Source of the DNA: Candidatus Gastranaerophilales bacterium
GTDB lineage: Bacteria > Cyanobacteriota > Vampirovibrionia > Gastranaerophilales > Gastranaerophilaceae
DNA length: 64,000 nt
NCBI GenBank assembly: GCA_947589425.1
Contig: CANQAV010000007.1
Location: forward strand, 1-64,000
Direction: 5' to 3'
Shown here piece after piece: positions 33,637-42,887 of this stretch. Every line of letters begins with the position of its first letter. The stretch's first letter is position 1. The notes beneath the pieces were generated by a model. That model was not told the origin of the DNA. It saw only the letters and a list, made by a program, of their open reading frames with translations, and searched no databases. Made by a program: the position numbers and the translations under genes.

Positions 33637-34599
33637 TTATAAACAGCTGCCCATAAATTTGTTATTTTTGAAATCAAAATTTCTTCCGTATTTTTCAATG
33701 CCATAACCGGGATAGTCCCTGTAATCTTTATAGTATTGTACAAAATTGCCGTTTGACCATATAAACTTTTCATCGTTTGAACGGGAGAAATCTTTATAAT
33801 CAGATTCGTAGCCTTCAATGTATGACATTAAATCGCCGTCACTCCACATATATTTTTTTTCTGCACATTCTTCACGGGAATTTGAAGTATGTTTAAATTC
33901 ATAAGTGGTCAAATTGCCATACGACCAGCTAATTCCTTCATAATATTCAACTTCGCCCGAAGCGCTTGTATGGCAGTGTCTTATGTAATTTTTCAAACAT
34001 CCGTCATCCCAGCTGAATTTTTCTTCATATTTTTTATCTCCTTCAGTCCCCTTTTGCAATTTCAGGATTGCTTCAGAAAGCTCGCCTTTATTATTAAATA
34101 TATACATATCAACACTGCCGTCTTCGGAAGAATAATCCGCAATACAAACGGGTTTTAAATTCTCAAATTTAGTCATTCTGACAGTCCTGCCGTCAATTGA
34201 CTCATACATTTCAACAGGCATCATTCCGTCCTCTTCGGTAACAAAAGTTATTTTTAATCCGTCTTCGTTTTCAAATTCGCCATATTGATTATTAAAACCT
34301 TGTTTAACAAGTTTTTTTGAATGGTCAAACATATCTTTTGCAGCATCTTGGATGCTTTCGGAAGACTTTTGAACTTCCTGTGCACTCTCAACAATATGCT
34401 CCGATATTTCTTTTTTTTGCCGAGCTTTTTGTTGTACCGCATCAATTTCAGATGCGTATTTTTTCTTTGATAAAGACAGTTTAGTCAAAAGATTAACGCC
34501 GTTTCCGTCTTGTTTTATCGAATCAGCTTTCTTATTTATTTTTATACCGAAGTTGTTCCTGTTAAATGCATATACATTATTTATTTTGTTTATTCTCAT
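33637..34599 (-). CDS. W-x-x-G-x-L-x-x-Y repeat protein, paralogue 3
   Basis: A 320-aa protein; the ATG at 34599 (MRINKINNV) is chosen because AAGGGAGG lies five bases before it. An alpha-helical, glutamine-rich N-terminal half (about 35-110) is followed by a conserved block (VRMTKFENLKPVCI) and then tandem ~28-residue repeats: WDDGCLKNY, WSYGNLTTY, WSDGDLMSY, WSNGNFVQY and a degenerate last copy. It is clearly paralogous to its neighbours on both sides. The long helix suggests multimerisation or a stalk. No function can be assigned. Confidence 0.7.
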   Translation of the reverse strand: MRINKINNVYAFNRNNFGIKINKKADSIKQDGNGVNLLTKLSLSKKKYASEIDAVQQKARQKKEISEHIVESAQEVQKSSESIQDAAKDMFDHSKKLVKQGFNNQYGEFENEDGLKITFVTEEDGMMPVEMYESIDGRTVRMTKFENLKPVCIADYSSEDGSVDMYIFNNKGELSEAILKLQKGTEGDKKYEEKFSWDDGCLKNYIRHCHTSASGEVEYYEGISWSYGNLTTYEFKHTSNSREECAEKKYMWSDGDLMSYIEGYESDYKDFSRSNDEKFIWSNGNFVQYYKDYRDYPGYGIEKYGRNFDFKNNKFMGSCL

Positions 34600-34612
34600 T
34601 TTGCCTCCCTTA

Positions 34613-35824
34613 TTATTCAAAATTTATATTTGTTGATGTATTTTCAACATAAGAACTCAATTCACCTTTTTGCCACTCATATTTTTGCTTAAAGCTTTCG
34701 ACGTTATACCGGTTTTTTTCATAGCCTTTAAAATATTTTGAAAGAACACCGTTGTCCCAAATGTATTTTATATCGCTTTGTTCGCTATTACCATGTTTTT
34801 GATAACTTTTATAACAGCTTAAATTTCCAAATTCACCCCATTCAAAACGTTTATGCACATTTTCACAGATAGGATGATTGCTTCTTGCAAATTGTTCATA
34901 AGAACTTATTGAATTTCCGTCAAAATTAAATGTTTGTGATGCAAATTTTTCAGCATTATCTCCTGTTTTGATACAGTCTGTTGAATATGATGCAAGTGCA
35001 CCATATAATCTTTTATATCTTTCCCTGCTTGTTTTAAGACCGCTCAAAAATTCCTTGTTTTGAATTAATATTTCGGATAAATCTCCTTCTTTCCATTTGT
35101 AAATTTTATCTGTTTCGGATTTATTTTTAAATGATATATTTCCTATCTTTGCTTCACATAAAGTAAGATATCCGCCCCGTTGATATAAAAATATATTCTT
35201 CTTAGATGTTTCAGGGTCGTATTCCGTTATTGAAGAAGGTGCAAAATCTTCAATTTGCACTTCTCTTAAAAGATTTCCTTCTTCATCATATTCAAGCATT
35301 TTTGACGGAGTATATTCACCGTCAGTCAATGTTAACTCGAATTCGACCTCTCTGCCATCTATTAGTTTTTTTTCAATTATTTTTGAGCTTTGTTCTTCAT
35401 CATCCCGGCTTGATGAAAAAGTTGTTTGTTCAATTAATTCAAGTGCTTTTTGATATTTTTCCATACCTTCTTCAAAAACAGCTTTTGCATCCCTTATTTG
35501 CGCATTTCCTTTTTTAATTATCAAAGGTGTTTGTGCTTCAATTTTTTCAGCAAAATCCAGTTCATCAGCCGAATTTTTTTTGATGTCTTGAGCTTTTATT
35601 GAAATAATCGGTTTTAAAGCCGCAGGATAATCCGTATAGAATACTTTTAGTGCATTTAAATATGCATCCTGAGCAATCGCTTCTTTGGGAGCTGTTTGAG
35701 GCTTTTGCTCGGGTTGATGATTGCTCATATCAGAGGATTTCTCATTTGGTTTTTGATTTTTTTTACTTTGAAATTTCAGATTTTGGTTTATTGTTTGAAA
35801 ATTTGATATTTTATTAAGTTTCAT
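34613..35824 (-). CDS. W-x-x-G-x-L-x-x-Y repeat protein, paralogue 2
   Basis: A 403-aa protein starting MKLNKISNF, with CGGAG seven bases upstream. After a low-complexity N-terminal region (about 20-55) comes the shared block with Y-D-E-E-G-N-L-L-R and the tandem repeats: WKEGDLSEI, a degenerate FDGNSISSY, WGEFGNLSCY, WDNGVLSKY and WQKGELSSY, spaced about 27-29 residues apart. It ends 13 bases before the start of paralogue 3, so these genes form one transcription unit. Unknown function. Confidence 0.7.
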   Translation of the reverse strand: MKLNKISNFQTINQNLKFQSKKNQKPNEKSSDMSNHQPEQKPQTAPKEAIAQDAYLNALKVFYTDYPAALKPIISIKAQDIKKNSADELDFAEKIEAQTPLIIKKGNAQIRDAKAVFEEGMEKYQKALELIEQTTFSSSRDDEEQSSKIIEKKLIDGREVEFELTLTDGEYTPSKMLEYDEEGNLLREVQIEDFAPSSITEYDPETSKKNIFLYQRGGYLTLCEAKIGNISFKNKSETDKIYKWKEGDLSEILIQNKEFLSGLKTSRERYKRLYGALASYSTDCIKTGDNAEKFASQTFNFDGNSISSYEQFARSNHPICENVHKRFEWGEFGNLSCYKSYQKHGNSEQSDIKYIWDNGVLSKYFKGYEKNRYNVESFKQKYEWQKGELSSYVENTSTNINFE

Positions 35825-35845
35825 TTTTTTCTCCGGAAATTATTG

Positions 35846-37330
35846 TTAATCATATTTAAAATTTTTATAATAACTTTTTGGTGTGCCGTTTTCGGATAAA
35901 TCCAGTTTTTCTTTTATAATACTTGATTTGTTTGGGTCAAAAGAACACCTTTGTCCTTCCATAAACGTATGAAATTCACCTGACGGATAGAAATCAAAAT
36001 ATGTATTAGGCGTTGAAAATAACGACAATGAATGCTCTTGTGCGTTAAAAGCGTATGTTTTACTGCTTGAAGTGTCGTTTGATTCTTTTGAATTAAGAAA
36101 TGCCGAAGCCACATATCCGTTTTTATATGTAAAACTTGTATCAAGTTTTCCGTCTTGATAAATTGAAAAAAGTGACGGGTAGCCGTTTGAAGTTTCAATT
36201 CTTGCAATCACATCGCCATCACTTCCAAAAAGCTCATAGCTCAAATGATTTGGTGATTCTTGCATTATATCAAGAGCCTTTAAATAACAAGCCATACCCT
36301 TGCTTTTTACCGTTTCACCATCATCCTTTAGCATATCTGCGACAGATTGAATTTGATTTACTCTTGACATGAGCCCGTCATTTTCGGCTATATCCATATT
36401 TGAATCAAAAGAAAGGTTTTTAAACATATCATTTACGGACCAAAATAAATCAAAGTCGGGCTTAAAGGTCAGTTTTGCTTTATAAAATTCTGTATCACCC
36501 GTTCTTTTAAAATCTCTTGTATATTCACAAATATTACCGCCAGCACTGTATATTGCCTCTTCATCATAACTTTTTGGTTTGATACCGTCTAAAACATCAT
36601 CATATTTTACATTTACGGCACAGAATTTTTGGTTTAACAATTTTGAAAATCCCCAAACGGAAGAAACTGTTTGATTATTTTCATCATCCGTTTCAATGCC
36701 TTCTTTAAACAAAGTAAATTCAAGAGTTCCGTCGGGAGCATAAAAATAATTGCAGACATTTTGAGGCTGTCCGTCGCAATTATATTCTATAATACGCTTG
36801 GGTCTTAATTTTTCGGGATTTGAATTACAAAAACATATTTCCGCTTTTCTTACAATATTGCCGTTTTTATCATATTCATATACGACTTTTGGAATTAAAT
36901 TACCATAATCATCGACTTGCGCTTCATATTCTCTTATAAGGTTATCATAGCTATCATAAACATTTTGGTAATCGCTTGTTTTATCCTGAATAATTTTTAA
37001 TAATAATCCGTTATATAAAACCGTTGCTTTATTATGTTTATCATTTAATTTGTTGAGTTTTGATTTTGCAAATGTCTTTGCACGGGAAGCTTCCTCTTCA
37101 ATGCATAAAAAATATTCAAGTGAGTCAAAATCCTCTTCGTTTTCAACAAAATCATAAGCCGATAAATCTTTCTTAGGCTTTATATCATTAGATTTTGAAG
37201 CATCAAAACGATCGTAATTAAAGCGGGAATTAAAATCATTACCTCTAAAACTTTGAAAATTATTTGTTCTTATAGGTTTTTGATTTCTGTACGGATTTAT
37301 TAAATATGTTCCTATTGGATTAATTTTCAC
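35846..37330 (-). CDS. Divergent member of the repeat-protein array, paralogue 1
   Basis: A 494-aa protein. The GTG at 37330 is preferred: GGAAGGG lies seven bases upstream and the product then begins MKINPIGTY, matching its paralogues; the ATG six bases earlier is too close to that site. An FRG motif sits near residue 30. The repeats are less regular (YDKNGNIVRK, YNCDGQPQN, YSAGGNICEY, YKNGYVAS) and resemble YD/RHS-like hairpins more openly. It is the first gene of the four-gene leftward array. Unknown function. Confidence 0.68.
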   Translation of the reverse strand: MKINPIGTYLINPYRNQKPIRTNNFQSFRGNDFNSRFNYDRFDASKSNDIKPKKDLSAYDFVENEEDFDSLEYFLCIEEEASRAKTFAKSKLNKLNDKHNKATVLYNGLLLKIIQDKTSDYQNVYDSYDNLIREYEAQVDDYGNLIPKVVYEYDKNGNIVRKAEICFCNSNPEKLRPKRIIEYNCDGQPQNVCNYFYAPDGTLEFTLFKEGIETDDENNQTVSSVWGFSKLLNQKFCAVNVKYDDVLDGIKPKSYDEEAIYSAGGNICEYTRDFKRTGDTEFYKAKLTFKPDFDLFWSVNDMFKNLSFDSNMDIAENDGLMSRVNQIQSVADMLKDDGETVKSKGMACYLKALDIMQESPNHLSYELFGSDGDVIARIETSNGYPSLFSIYQDGKLDTSFTYKNGYVASAFLNSKESNDTSSSKTYAFNAQEHSLSLFSTPNTYFDFYPSGEFHTFMEGQRCSFDPNKSSIIKEKLDLSENGTPKSYYKNFKYD

Positions 37331-37567
37331 AAACATTCCCTTCCGAATTTTATGATATAACTACAAAACCCGAAAAGAATTTTTTTATTTATTTTGTTAA
37401 ATTTTATTAAATTATTTTTAAGAGCCTTCAGGGCTTATATCAATAAATAAAGCAAACTTACAAACCTTATATTAAGGTGTTATAATCCCATGTTTAATCT
37501 TTTTCTATTATAATAATAAAAGAGGTTTATTAAAGCGCTATAGCATTGATTAAAAGGGAGCAAAAAG

Positions 37568-38779
37568 TTGGAACATTTAACAATCGAAAAAGTAAAAGAA
37601 GCAAGGAAAATTATTGAAAAAGCCGCAAGGAAAACAGGGCTTGTGCATTCAAGCTCCTTATCAGGCAGAAACAACATTTATTTAAAATCCGAAAACCTGC
37701 AATTAACAGGCTCTTTTAAGTTAAGAGGGGCATATTATAAAATATCAAAATTAACACCCGAACAAAAAGCAAAAGGAGTAATTGCATGTTCTGCCGGAAA
37801 CCACGCACAGGGTGTTGCTCTGGCAAGTCGTGAAAATAACATTAAAGCAACAATTTTTATTCCCGCAACGGCGCCCATTTCAAAAGTTGAAGCAACAAGA
37901 GCACTCGGAGCAGATATTAAACTTATTGACGGCGTATATGATGATGCATACAAAGCTTCCGTTAAATTTCAGGAAGAAACGGGAGGTATTTTCATTCATC
38001 CTTTTAATGATATTGATGTTATTGCAGGGCAGGGCACAATTGCGCTTGAAATAATCGAGCAATTGGAAGATGTTGATGCCGTTGTTGTTCCAATCGGCGG
38101 AGGCGGGCTGATTTCAGGCGTTGCAAGCGTTATTAAAATGCTCAAGCCAAATTGCAAGGTTTACGGTGTTCAAGCCGAAAATGCCGCTTCAATGTATCGG
38201 TCAATAAAGGATAATAAAAGGACAGAACTGGCTCATGTTAATACTTTTGCAGACGGTACGGCAGTTAAACTCCCCGGAGATTTAACCTTTGAATACTGCC
38301 AAAAATATGTTGATGAAATTTTAACCGTTAGCGAGGACGAAATTGCAAGCGCAATTTTAACCCTTATGGAAAAAGAAAAAATGGTATCCGAAGGGGCGGG
38401 AGCGCTTTCCGTTGCAGCGGTTTTATTTGATAAAATTCCTCTTGAAAACAAAAACATTGTTTGTCTTGTATCGGGCGGAAATATAGATGTTAACATATTA
38501 TCCCGTGTTATAAACAGGGCTCTTTTGAAAACAGGCAGATTGTGCAACCTGACAATTGAATTACTTGATAAGCCCGGACAGTTGAGAGATGTAAGCACAA
38601 TAATAGCCGAGCTTGGCGCAAACGTTATAAGAGTTCGCCACAATCAAGGAGGCGAAGGCACGGACATTAACGACTGTTACCTCAAAATATCAATGGAAAC
38701 AAGAAATTTTGAACACTTTGAAAAAATAAAACAAGCTTTAATTGATAAAGGCTACAACATTTTATCCGTAATTCAATAA
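37568..38779 (+). CDS. ilvA: Threonine ammonia-lyase (threonine deaminase) with ACT domain
   Basis: PLP enzyme converting threonine (and serine) to 2-oxobutyrate (pyruvate) and ammonia, 403 aa. It starts at a TTG with GGGAG seven bases before it. Markers are GSFKLRGA (PLP lysine near residue 50), SAGNHAQG near 78, PIGGGGLISG near 180 and SGGNID near 306. A C-terminal ACT-like domain from about 325 (LTIELLDKPGQLRDV) places it with catabolic/allosteric forms that have one ACT domain. It is followed after ten bases by a RidA gene, a logical partner because RidA clears the reactive enamine product. Confidence 0.95.
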   Translation: MEHLTIEKVKEARKIIEKAARKTGLVHSSSLSGRNNIYLKSENLQLTGSFKLRGAYYKISKLTPEQKAKGVIACSAGNHAQGVALASRENNIKATIFIPATAPISKVEATRALGADIKLIDGVYDDAYKASVKFQEETGGIFIHPFNDIDVIAGQGTIALEIIEQLEDVDAVVVPIGGGGLISGVASVIKMLKPNCKVYGVQAENAASMYRSIKDNKRTELAHVNTFADGTAVKLPGDLTFEYCQKYVDEILTVSEDEIASAILTLMEKEKMVSEGAGALSVAAVLFDKIPLENKNIVCLVSGGNIDVNILSRVINRALLKTGRLCNLTIELLDKPGQLRDVSTIIAELGANVIRVRHNQGGEGTDINDCYLKISMETRNFEHFEKIKQALIDKGYNILSVIQ

Positions 38780-38789
38780 GGAGAAAAAC

Positions 38790-39161
38790 ATGAAAAAAAT
38801 ATATACAAAATTGGCGCCTGAGCCCGTAGGTCCGTATTCTCAGGCAATTTTAGCGGGAGATTATCTTTATTGCTCGGGGCAAATTGCAATTGAGCCAAAA
38901 ACAAACACCTATATAAACGCTTCAATTGAAGAAGAAACTCTTCAGATTATGAAAAACATTGAAGCACTTCTTAAAGAGGCGGGCTTTGGTTTTGAGGATG
39001 TTATAAAAACAACCTGTTTTTTGGATGATATGTCAAATTTCAGCAAATTTAACGAAATTTATGCAAAATATTTTATTTCAAGCCCCGCACGCTCCTGTGT
39101 TCAGGCAAAACTGCCAAAGGGAGCTAAAGTTGAAGTGGAAGTTATTGCATATAAAAAATAA
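38790..39161 (+). CDS. ridA: RidA-family reactive enamine/imine deaminase
   Basis: A 123-aa trimeric RidA/YjgF family protein that hydrolyses 2-aminoacrylate and related enamines. The PEPVGPYSQAI start, YCSGQIAIEP, TTCFLDDMSNF and the C-terminal RSCVQAKLPKGAKVEVEVIA (with the substrate-binding arginine) are diagnostic. It has AAGGAG before its ATG and is co-transcribed with ilvA. Its stop is directly followed by the end of the convergent isochorismatase-like gene. Confidence 0.95.
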   Translation: MKKIYTKLAPEPVGPYSQAILAGDYLYCSGQIAIEPKTNTYINASIEEETLQIMKNIEALLKEAGFGFEDVIKTTCFLDDMSNFSKFNEIYAKYFISSPARSCVQAKLPKGAKVEVEVIAYKK

Positions 39162-39698
39162 TTACTTGATTAAAGCCTGAACTTCCTTAAATTTAGGATG
39201 TTTTGAGCTTTTTAAAAATTCAAAGAGGGCAAGTTCAATTCTCAAAATATCTGCCCCTTTTTTATTCATCAATTCAAGTGCGCATTGATGATTTTTAATA
39301 TCCCTTGAAGCACAGCAATCTTCTATTAAATAAACCCTATATCCTTCATTAATTAAATCAAGCACTGTTTGAAGAACACAAATATGCGTTTCAATCCCAA
39401 AAATCAAAATATTCTTTTTGTTTAAATTTTTTATTTCCCGCTTTATTTCATCAGTTTGAAAAACGGAAAAAGTTGTTTTTTCAAAAATTTTAAAATCTTT
39501 AATTCTTTTAATTTCATCAATAGTTTCACCGAGCCCCCGAGGATATTGCTCGGTTATCAGCGAAGGTATATTAAGGATTGATGCAAGTTTCATTATTTTT
39601 TTGCAGTTAGATGTTATTTCATCAGGATTATTGAGCATTCTGACAAGTTTTTCCTGAATATCAATACACAAAATTAAGCTGTCTTTTTCGCAAAACAT
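39162..39698 (-). CDS. Isochorismatase-family cysteine hydrolase
   Basis: A 178-aa cysteine hydrolase. The catalytic triad candidates are Asp12 (LCIDIQEKL), the Lys in FEKTTFSVF and the Cys in GIETHICVLQTVLDL. The short single-domain form resembles YcaC-like proteins and nicotinamidase relatives; the substrate is unknown. It is convergent with ridA with no gap. TATGAT on its strand at 39715-39710 would leave only about a four-base leader, with no Shine-Dalgarno. Confidence 0.85.
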   Translation of the reverse strand: MFCEKDSLILCIDIQEKLVRMLNNPDEITSNCKKIMKLASILNIPSLITEQYPRGLGETIDEIKRIKDFKIFEKTTFSVFQTDEIKREIKNLNKKNILIFGIETHICVLQTVLDLINEGYRVYLIEDCCASRDIKNHQCALELMNKKGADILRIELALFEFLKSSKHPKFKEVQALIK

Positions 39699-39721
39699 AA
39701 TATTAAACTATCATAAAAGAA

Positions 39722-39755
39722 ATCAAAAAGCACCGAAATATCGGTGCTTTTTGAT
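39722..39755 (-). terminator. Terminator of the ribosomal-protein unit
   Basis: A nearly perfect hairpin with a GC core (AAAGCACCGA / TCGGTGCTTT, loop AATA) flanked by A and T runs lies 16 bases after the rpsI stop. It is symmetrical and could work in both directions. Confidence 0.88.
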
Positions 39756-39770
39756 ATAATATATAAATTT

Positions 39771-40184
39771 TTATCTTTTTGAGAATTGAAATCTTTTTCT
39801 TGCTCTTTTGCGTCCGTATTTTTTACGTTCTTTAATACGAGCATCACGGGTCAACAAGCCTTCTTGTTTTAAGGGCTGTTTAAATTCTTCGTTGATTTCA
39901 ACCAGAGCTCTTGCAATAGCTAATTGAATAGCATCAGCCTGAGCGCTTACACCGCCCCCTAAAGTTTTAACTCTTACATCAAATTTATCTTGATTTTCGG
40001 TTAAAACAAGAGGTCTATAAATCGTCATTTCCAAAGACGGTCTGTTTCCGAAGTATCCTTTTAAGGTTTTGCCGTTAATAAATACTCTGCCTTTACCTGA
40101 AACAAGCTTAGCAACTGCAATTGAGCATTTTCTTCTGCCTGTTTTTACAACTTCATTTTTATTATCAGTATTCTTAAGCGCCAT
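39771..40184 (-). CDS. rpsI: 30S ribosomal protein S9
   Basis: Small-subunit protein S9, 137 aa, whose basic C-terminal tail (KRARKRFQFSKR, the expected K-R) reaches the P site. The GRRKCSIAVAKLVSGKGRVFING motif is typical. It overlaps the rplM stop by one base and is the last gene before a strong terminator. The order rplM-rpsI is near universal. Confidence 0.97.
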   Translation of the reverse strand: MALKNTDNKNEVVKTGRRKCSIAVAKLVSGKGRVFINGKTLKGYFGNRPSLEMTIYRPLVLTENQDKFDVRVKTLGGGVSAQADAIQLAIARALVEINEEFKQPLKQEGLLTRDARIKERKKYGRKRARKRFQFSKR

Positions 40185-40624
40185 TATTTATCTCCTTTTA
40201 ATTCATATACAACAGGTTTTTGAGCTTCATGCGGATGGTTTGGACCTGCGTATACTTTTAATTTTTGGAATTGTTCATCACCTAAAGTATTATGAGGAAG
40301 CATTCCCTTAACCGCTTTTTCGATAGCACGTTCAGGAGTACGTTCAATCATAGCTTTAAAGCTGATTTCTTTAAAACCGCCCGGATAGCCTGAGTGAGAT
40401 CTGTATAATTTATCTGTTTCTTTTTTGCCTGAAACAGTAACTTTTTCAGCGTTTATAACAATCACGAAATCACCGGTATCAACATTAGGTGTATATTGGG
40501 GTTTATTTTTACCTCTTAAGATGTCAGCTGCAGCAACGGCAAGTCTTCCGAGTGTTGCACCCTGTGCATCTATGAGATACCATTTTCGTGTTATTTCTTG
40601 TGGTTTTGCACTAAATGTTTTCAT
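40184..40624 (-). CDS. rplM: 50S ribosomal protein L13
   Basis: Early-assembling large-subunit protein L13, 146 aa. The start [19 protein letters not shown], the [18 protein letters not shown] block and GMLPHNTLG are characteristic. AGGAAGG precedes the ATG. It lies 14 bases downstream of truA and overlaps rpsI by one base. Confidence 0.97.
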   Translation of the reverse strand: MKTFSAKPQEITRKWYLIDAQGATLGRLAVAAADILRGKNKPQYTPNVDTGDFVIVINAEKVTVSGKKETDKLYRSHSGYPGGFKEISFKAMIERTPERAIEKAVKGMLPHNTLGDEQFQKLKVYAGPNHPHEAQKPVVYELKGDK

Positions 40625-40638
40625 TTATTTACCTTCCT

Positions 40639-41439
40639 TTAAAAGTTTAATTTTTTAATATATTCATAAACATCATCATAGCCGACATACCATAAACACA
40701 GTCCCTTTGCATCCGAAACATCGGCTGTTTTTGTTCTGTCTTTTAAATCAAGCACTTCTTTCATTTTAGAAGGTTTTAAATTGTTTCTTTCAATAAAAAG
40801 AAGTTCGCCCGCTATCGTTCGCACCATATTATAGAGAAATCTGTTTCCTATAATATCTATAAAGATAAAATCCTGTTTTTTCTCAAAGTGCTCTGTTGTT
40901 TTTTTATGAGCTTTTGCATAATAAATCTCGCAATCGCTGTATGGATTATCAGATTTCGACTTAAAAGCCGAAAAATCATGACAGCCCGTAAGATATGAAA
41001 GAGCTTCATTCATCCTTTTAACATCAAGGGGGCGATAAGGGTAAAAAAGATAACAAGAGGAAAACACGGAAGCAACACGGTTGTTCACAATTGTGTATCT
41101 GTAATGTTTATATTTTGCACTTTTTTGAGCATGGAAATCGGGTTTAACTTCCTTAAGCTCAAATACCTTGATATCCGAAGGAAGAATACAGTTCAAATGA
41201 TATAAAAACTTTTCAATGTTATCTATTTCATTTGCATCAAAATGCGCAATTTGATACTGCGCACTGACACCTGCATCAGTTCTTCCGGAGATAATTATAT
41301 TGATTTTATCTTTTGTCAATGTACAAAGGGCTTTTTCCAATTCCCCCTGGACCGTTCTTTTATCGGGCTGTTTTTGACTTCCACAAAAGCCGTCCCCGAG
41401 AAATTCAAAGCCAATGATGTATCTTTTTGAAAATGCCAT
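40639..41439 (-). CDS. truA: tRNA pseudouridine(38-40) synthase TruA
   Basis: A 266-aa pseudouridine synthase acting on positions 38-40 of tRNA anticodon stems. The catalytic Asp lies in SGRTDAGVSA near residue 56; SYLTGCHDFSAFKS and FLYNMVRTIAGEL are further family blocks. Its ATG overlaps the rplQ stop by one base (TAATG). Its position between rplQ and rplM is the common bacterial order. Confidence 0.96.
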   Translation of the reverse strand: MAFSKRYIIGFEFLGDGFCGSQKQPDKRTVQGELEKALCTLTKDKINIIISGRTDAGVSAQYQIAHFDANEIDNIEKFLYHLNCILPSDIKVFELKEVKPDFHAQKSAKYKHYRYTIVNNRVASVFSSCYLFYPYRPLDVKRMNEALSYLTGCHDFSAFKSKSDNPYSDCEIYYAKAHKKTTEHFEKKQDFIFIDIIGNRFLYNMVRTIAGELLFIERNNLKPSKMKEVLDLKDRTKTADVSDAKGLCLWYVGYDDVYEYIKKLNF

Positions 41440-41867
41440 TAAACTAACTGAATTAATGCCATTTCCGCATTGTCGCCGCGTCTGGGGGTTAATCTTAAAA
41501 TTCTTGTATAACCGCCGTTACGGGTAGCATATTTTTTGCCGATTACTGAAAATAATTGTCTTAAAACAGATTGTTTAGGATATTTTTTGCCTTCGGGCAA
41601 AGTATCAAACAATTCGCCTGTTTCAGTATCAATATATTTTTCCGTTTCAATATCGTAGATATCTTTTTTAGCTTCACGACGAGCAGCCAAATCACCTTTT
41701 TTAGCAAAAGTAATAACTGATTCGGCATAAGGTTTTAAAGCCTTTGCTCTTGCCATTGTAGTTGTAATTTCACCTTTTAAGAACAGTTGAGATGCCAAAG
41801 TGCGCATAAGTGCTTTTCTTTGATCAGCTGCCTTAGATAGTTTATGAATTTTACGACCGTGTCTCAT
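41439..41867 (-). CDS. rplQ: 50S ribosomal protein L17
   Basis: L17, 142 aa, slightly longer than the ~117-130 aa common form. The start MRHGRKIHKLSK, RKALMRTLASQL and the C-terminal NGGYTRILRLTPRRGDNAEMALIQL are diagnostic. The extra length is an internal charged insertion at about 75-100 (TEKYIDTETGELFDTLPEGKK). It follows rpoA by 22 bases, as usual. Confidence 0.97.
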   Translation of the reverse strand: MRHGRKIHKLSKAADQRKALMRTLASQLFLKGEITTTMARAKALKPYAESVITFAKKGDLAARREAKKDIYDIETEKYIDTETGELFDTLPEGKKYPKQSVLRQLFSVIGKKYATRNGGYTRILRLTPRRGDNAEMALIQLV

Positions 41868-41889
41868 TTTATTTTTCCTTTATATTTGA

Positions 41890-42867
41890 CTATATTAATT
41901 CAAGGTCATCCGCATCTTCAGGATTAGGCTGAAGGTCAAGACCCATTTGATGAAGCTTTTCAATTACTTCATCCGATGATTTTTTACCGAAATTTTTAAT
42001 ATTCAATAAATCATGTTCCGATTTTTTCAAAAGTTCGGACATTGAATTGATTGAAGCTCTCTTTAAGCAGTTATATGCACGAACTGATAATTCCAAATCT
42101 TCAATTGATAATGTAGGAGCAGCTTCTTCAACTTCTTGAACGGTTTCTTGAACTTCGGGTTTTTGAACAGCCGGAGCACCGGAAATTCCTGCAATTTGGC
42201 TGAAATGTTCAATTAAAAGATTTGATGCTTTAGATAATGCAACACCAACTTCAATTGAGCCGTTTGACCAAATTTCAAGAGTTAATTTATCAAAATCCAA
42301 AGATTCTCCTACACGTGCGGGCTCAACATTGTAGCTTACACGTCTGATTGGCATAAATACCGCATCAATAGGAAGAAGGTCTATCGGAAGTCCGTTCTTT
42401 TGTTCTTTTAATACGTCTGTTGTCACATAGCCTTTACCCACTTCAACCGTAATATCGGCGTGGATTGAGCCGCCTTCCGATAATGTTGCTATAACACAAT
42501 CGGGATTAACAATTTTAACTCCTGCGGGCAATTGTATATCTCCTGCTAAAACAGGGCCGGGAGTTGTTGCATCTAATCTTAAATGCTGGGGCTCATAAGA
42601 ATCTGTTTTTACAACAACGGATTTAAGATTTAACATTATATCAATAACATCTTCAACAACGCCGGGGATTGAAGTATATTCGTGAGTAATACCTTCAATT
42701 CTAACGGAAGTAACGGCTGCGCCTTCAAGACTTGATAATAATACACGTCTTAAAGCGTTGCCGATTGTAGCGCCGTATCCTCTCTCAAGCGGCTCAATAA
42801 CGAATTTTCCGTATTGAGAGCCGTCAGAAGATGTTGTTGTATTAATATTTTTAATTTTAAGTTCCAT
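41890..42867 (-). CDS. rpoA: DNA-directed RNA polymerase subunit alpha
   Basis: RNA polymerase alpha, 325 aa. The N-terminal assembly domain has FVIEPLERGYGATIGNALRRVLLSSL. A linker rich in E/V/Q is at about 230-250, and the C-terminal DNA- and activator-binding domain starts near 255 (LELSVRAYNCLKRASI, then LLNIKNFGKKSSDEV). It is in the standard place between rpsD and rplQ. Confidence 0.98.
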   Translation of the reverse strand: MELKIKNINTTTSSDGSQYGKFVIEPLERGYGATIGNALRRVLLSSLEGAAVTSVRIEGITHEYTSIPGVVEDVIDIMLNLKSVVVKTDSYEPQHLRLDATTPGPVLAGDIQLPAGVKIVNPDCVIATLSEGGSIHADITVEVGKGYVTTDVLKEQKNGLPIDLLPIDAVFMPIRRVSYNVEPARVGESLDFDKLTLEIWSNGSIEVGVALSKASNLLIEHFSQIAGISGAPAVQKPEVQETVQEVEEAAPTLSIEDLELSVRAYNCLKRASINSMSELLKKSEHDLLNIKNFGKKSSDEVIEKLHQMGLDLQPNPEDADDLELI

Positions 42868-42887
42868 AATTCATTCTCTCCTAATCA

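Noticed and set aside
32644..37330. RHS/YD-repeat toxin interpretation of the repeat array
   Set aside because: Proteins are short (320-494 aa), lack the RHS core and any C-terminal toxin-like variable tip, and have no immunity-type neighbour.
38233..38643. 136-codon open frame antisense to ilvA
   Set aside because: It mirrors a conserved enzyme frame on the other strand and has no ribosome site or plausible protein composition.
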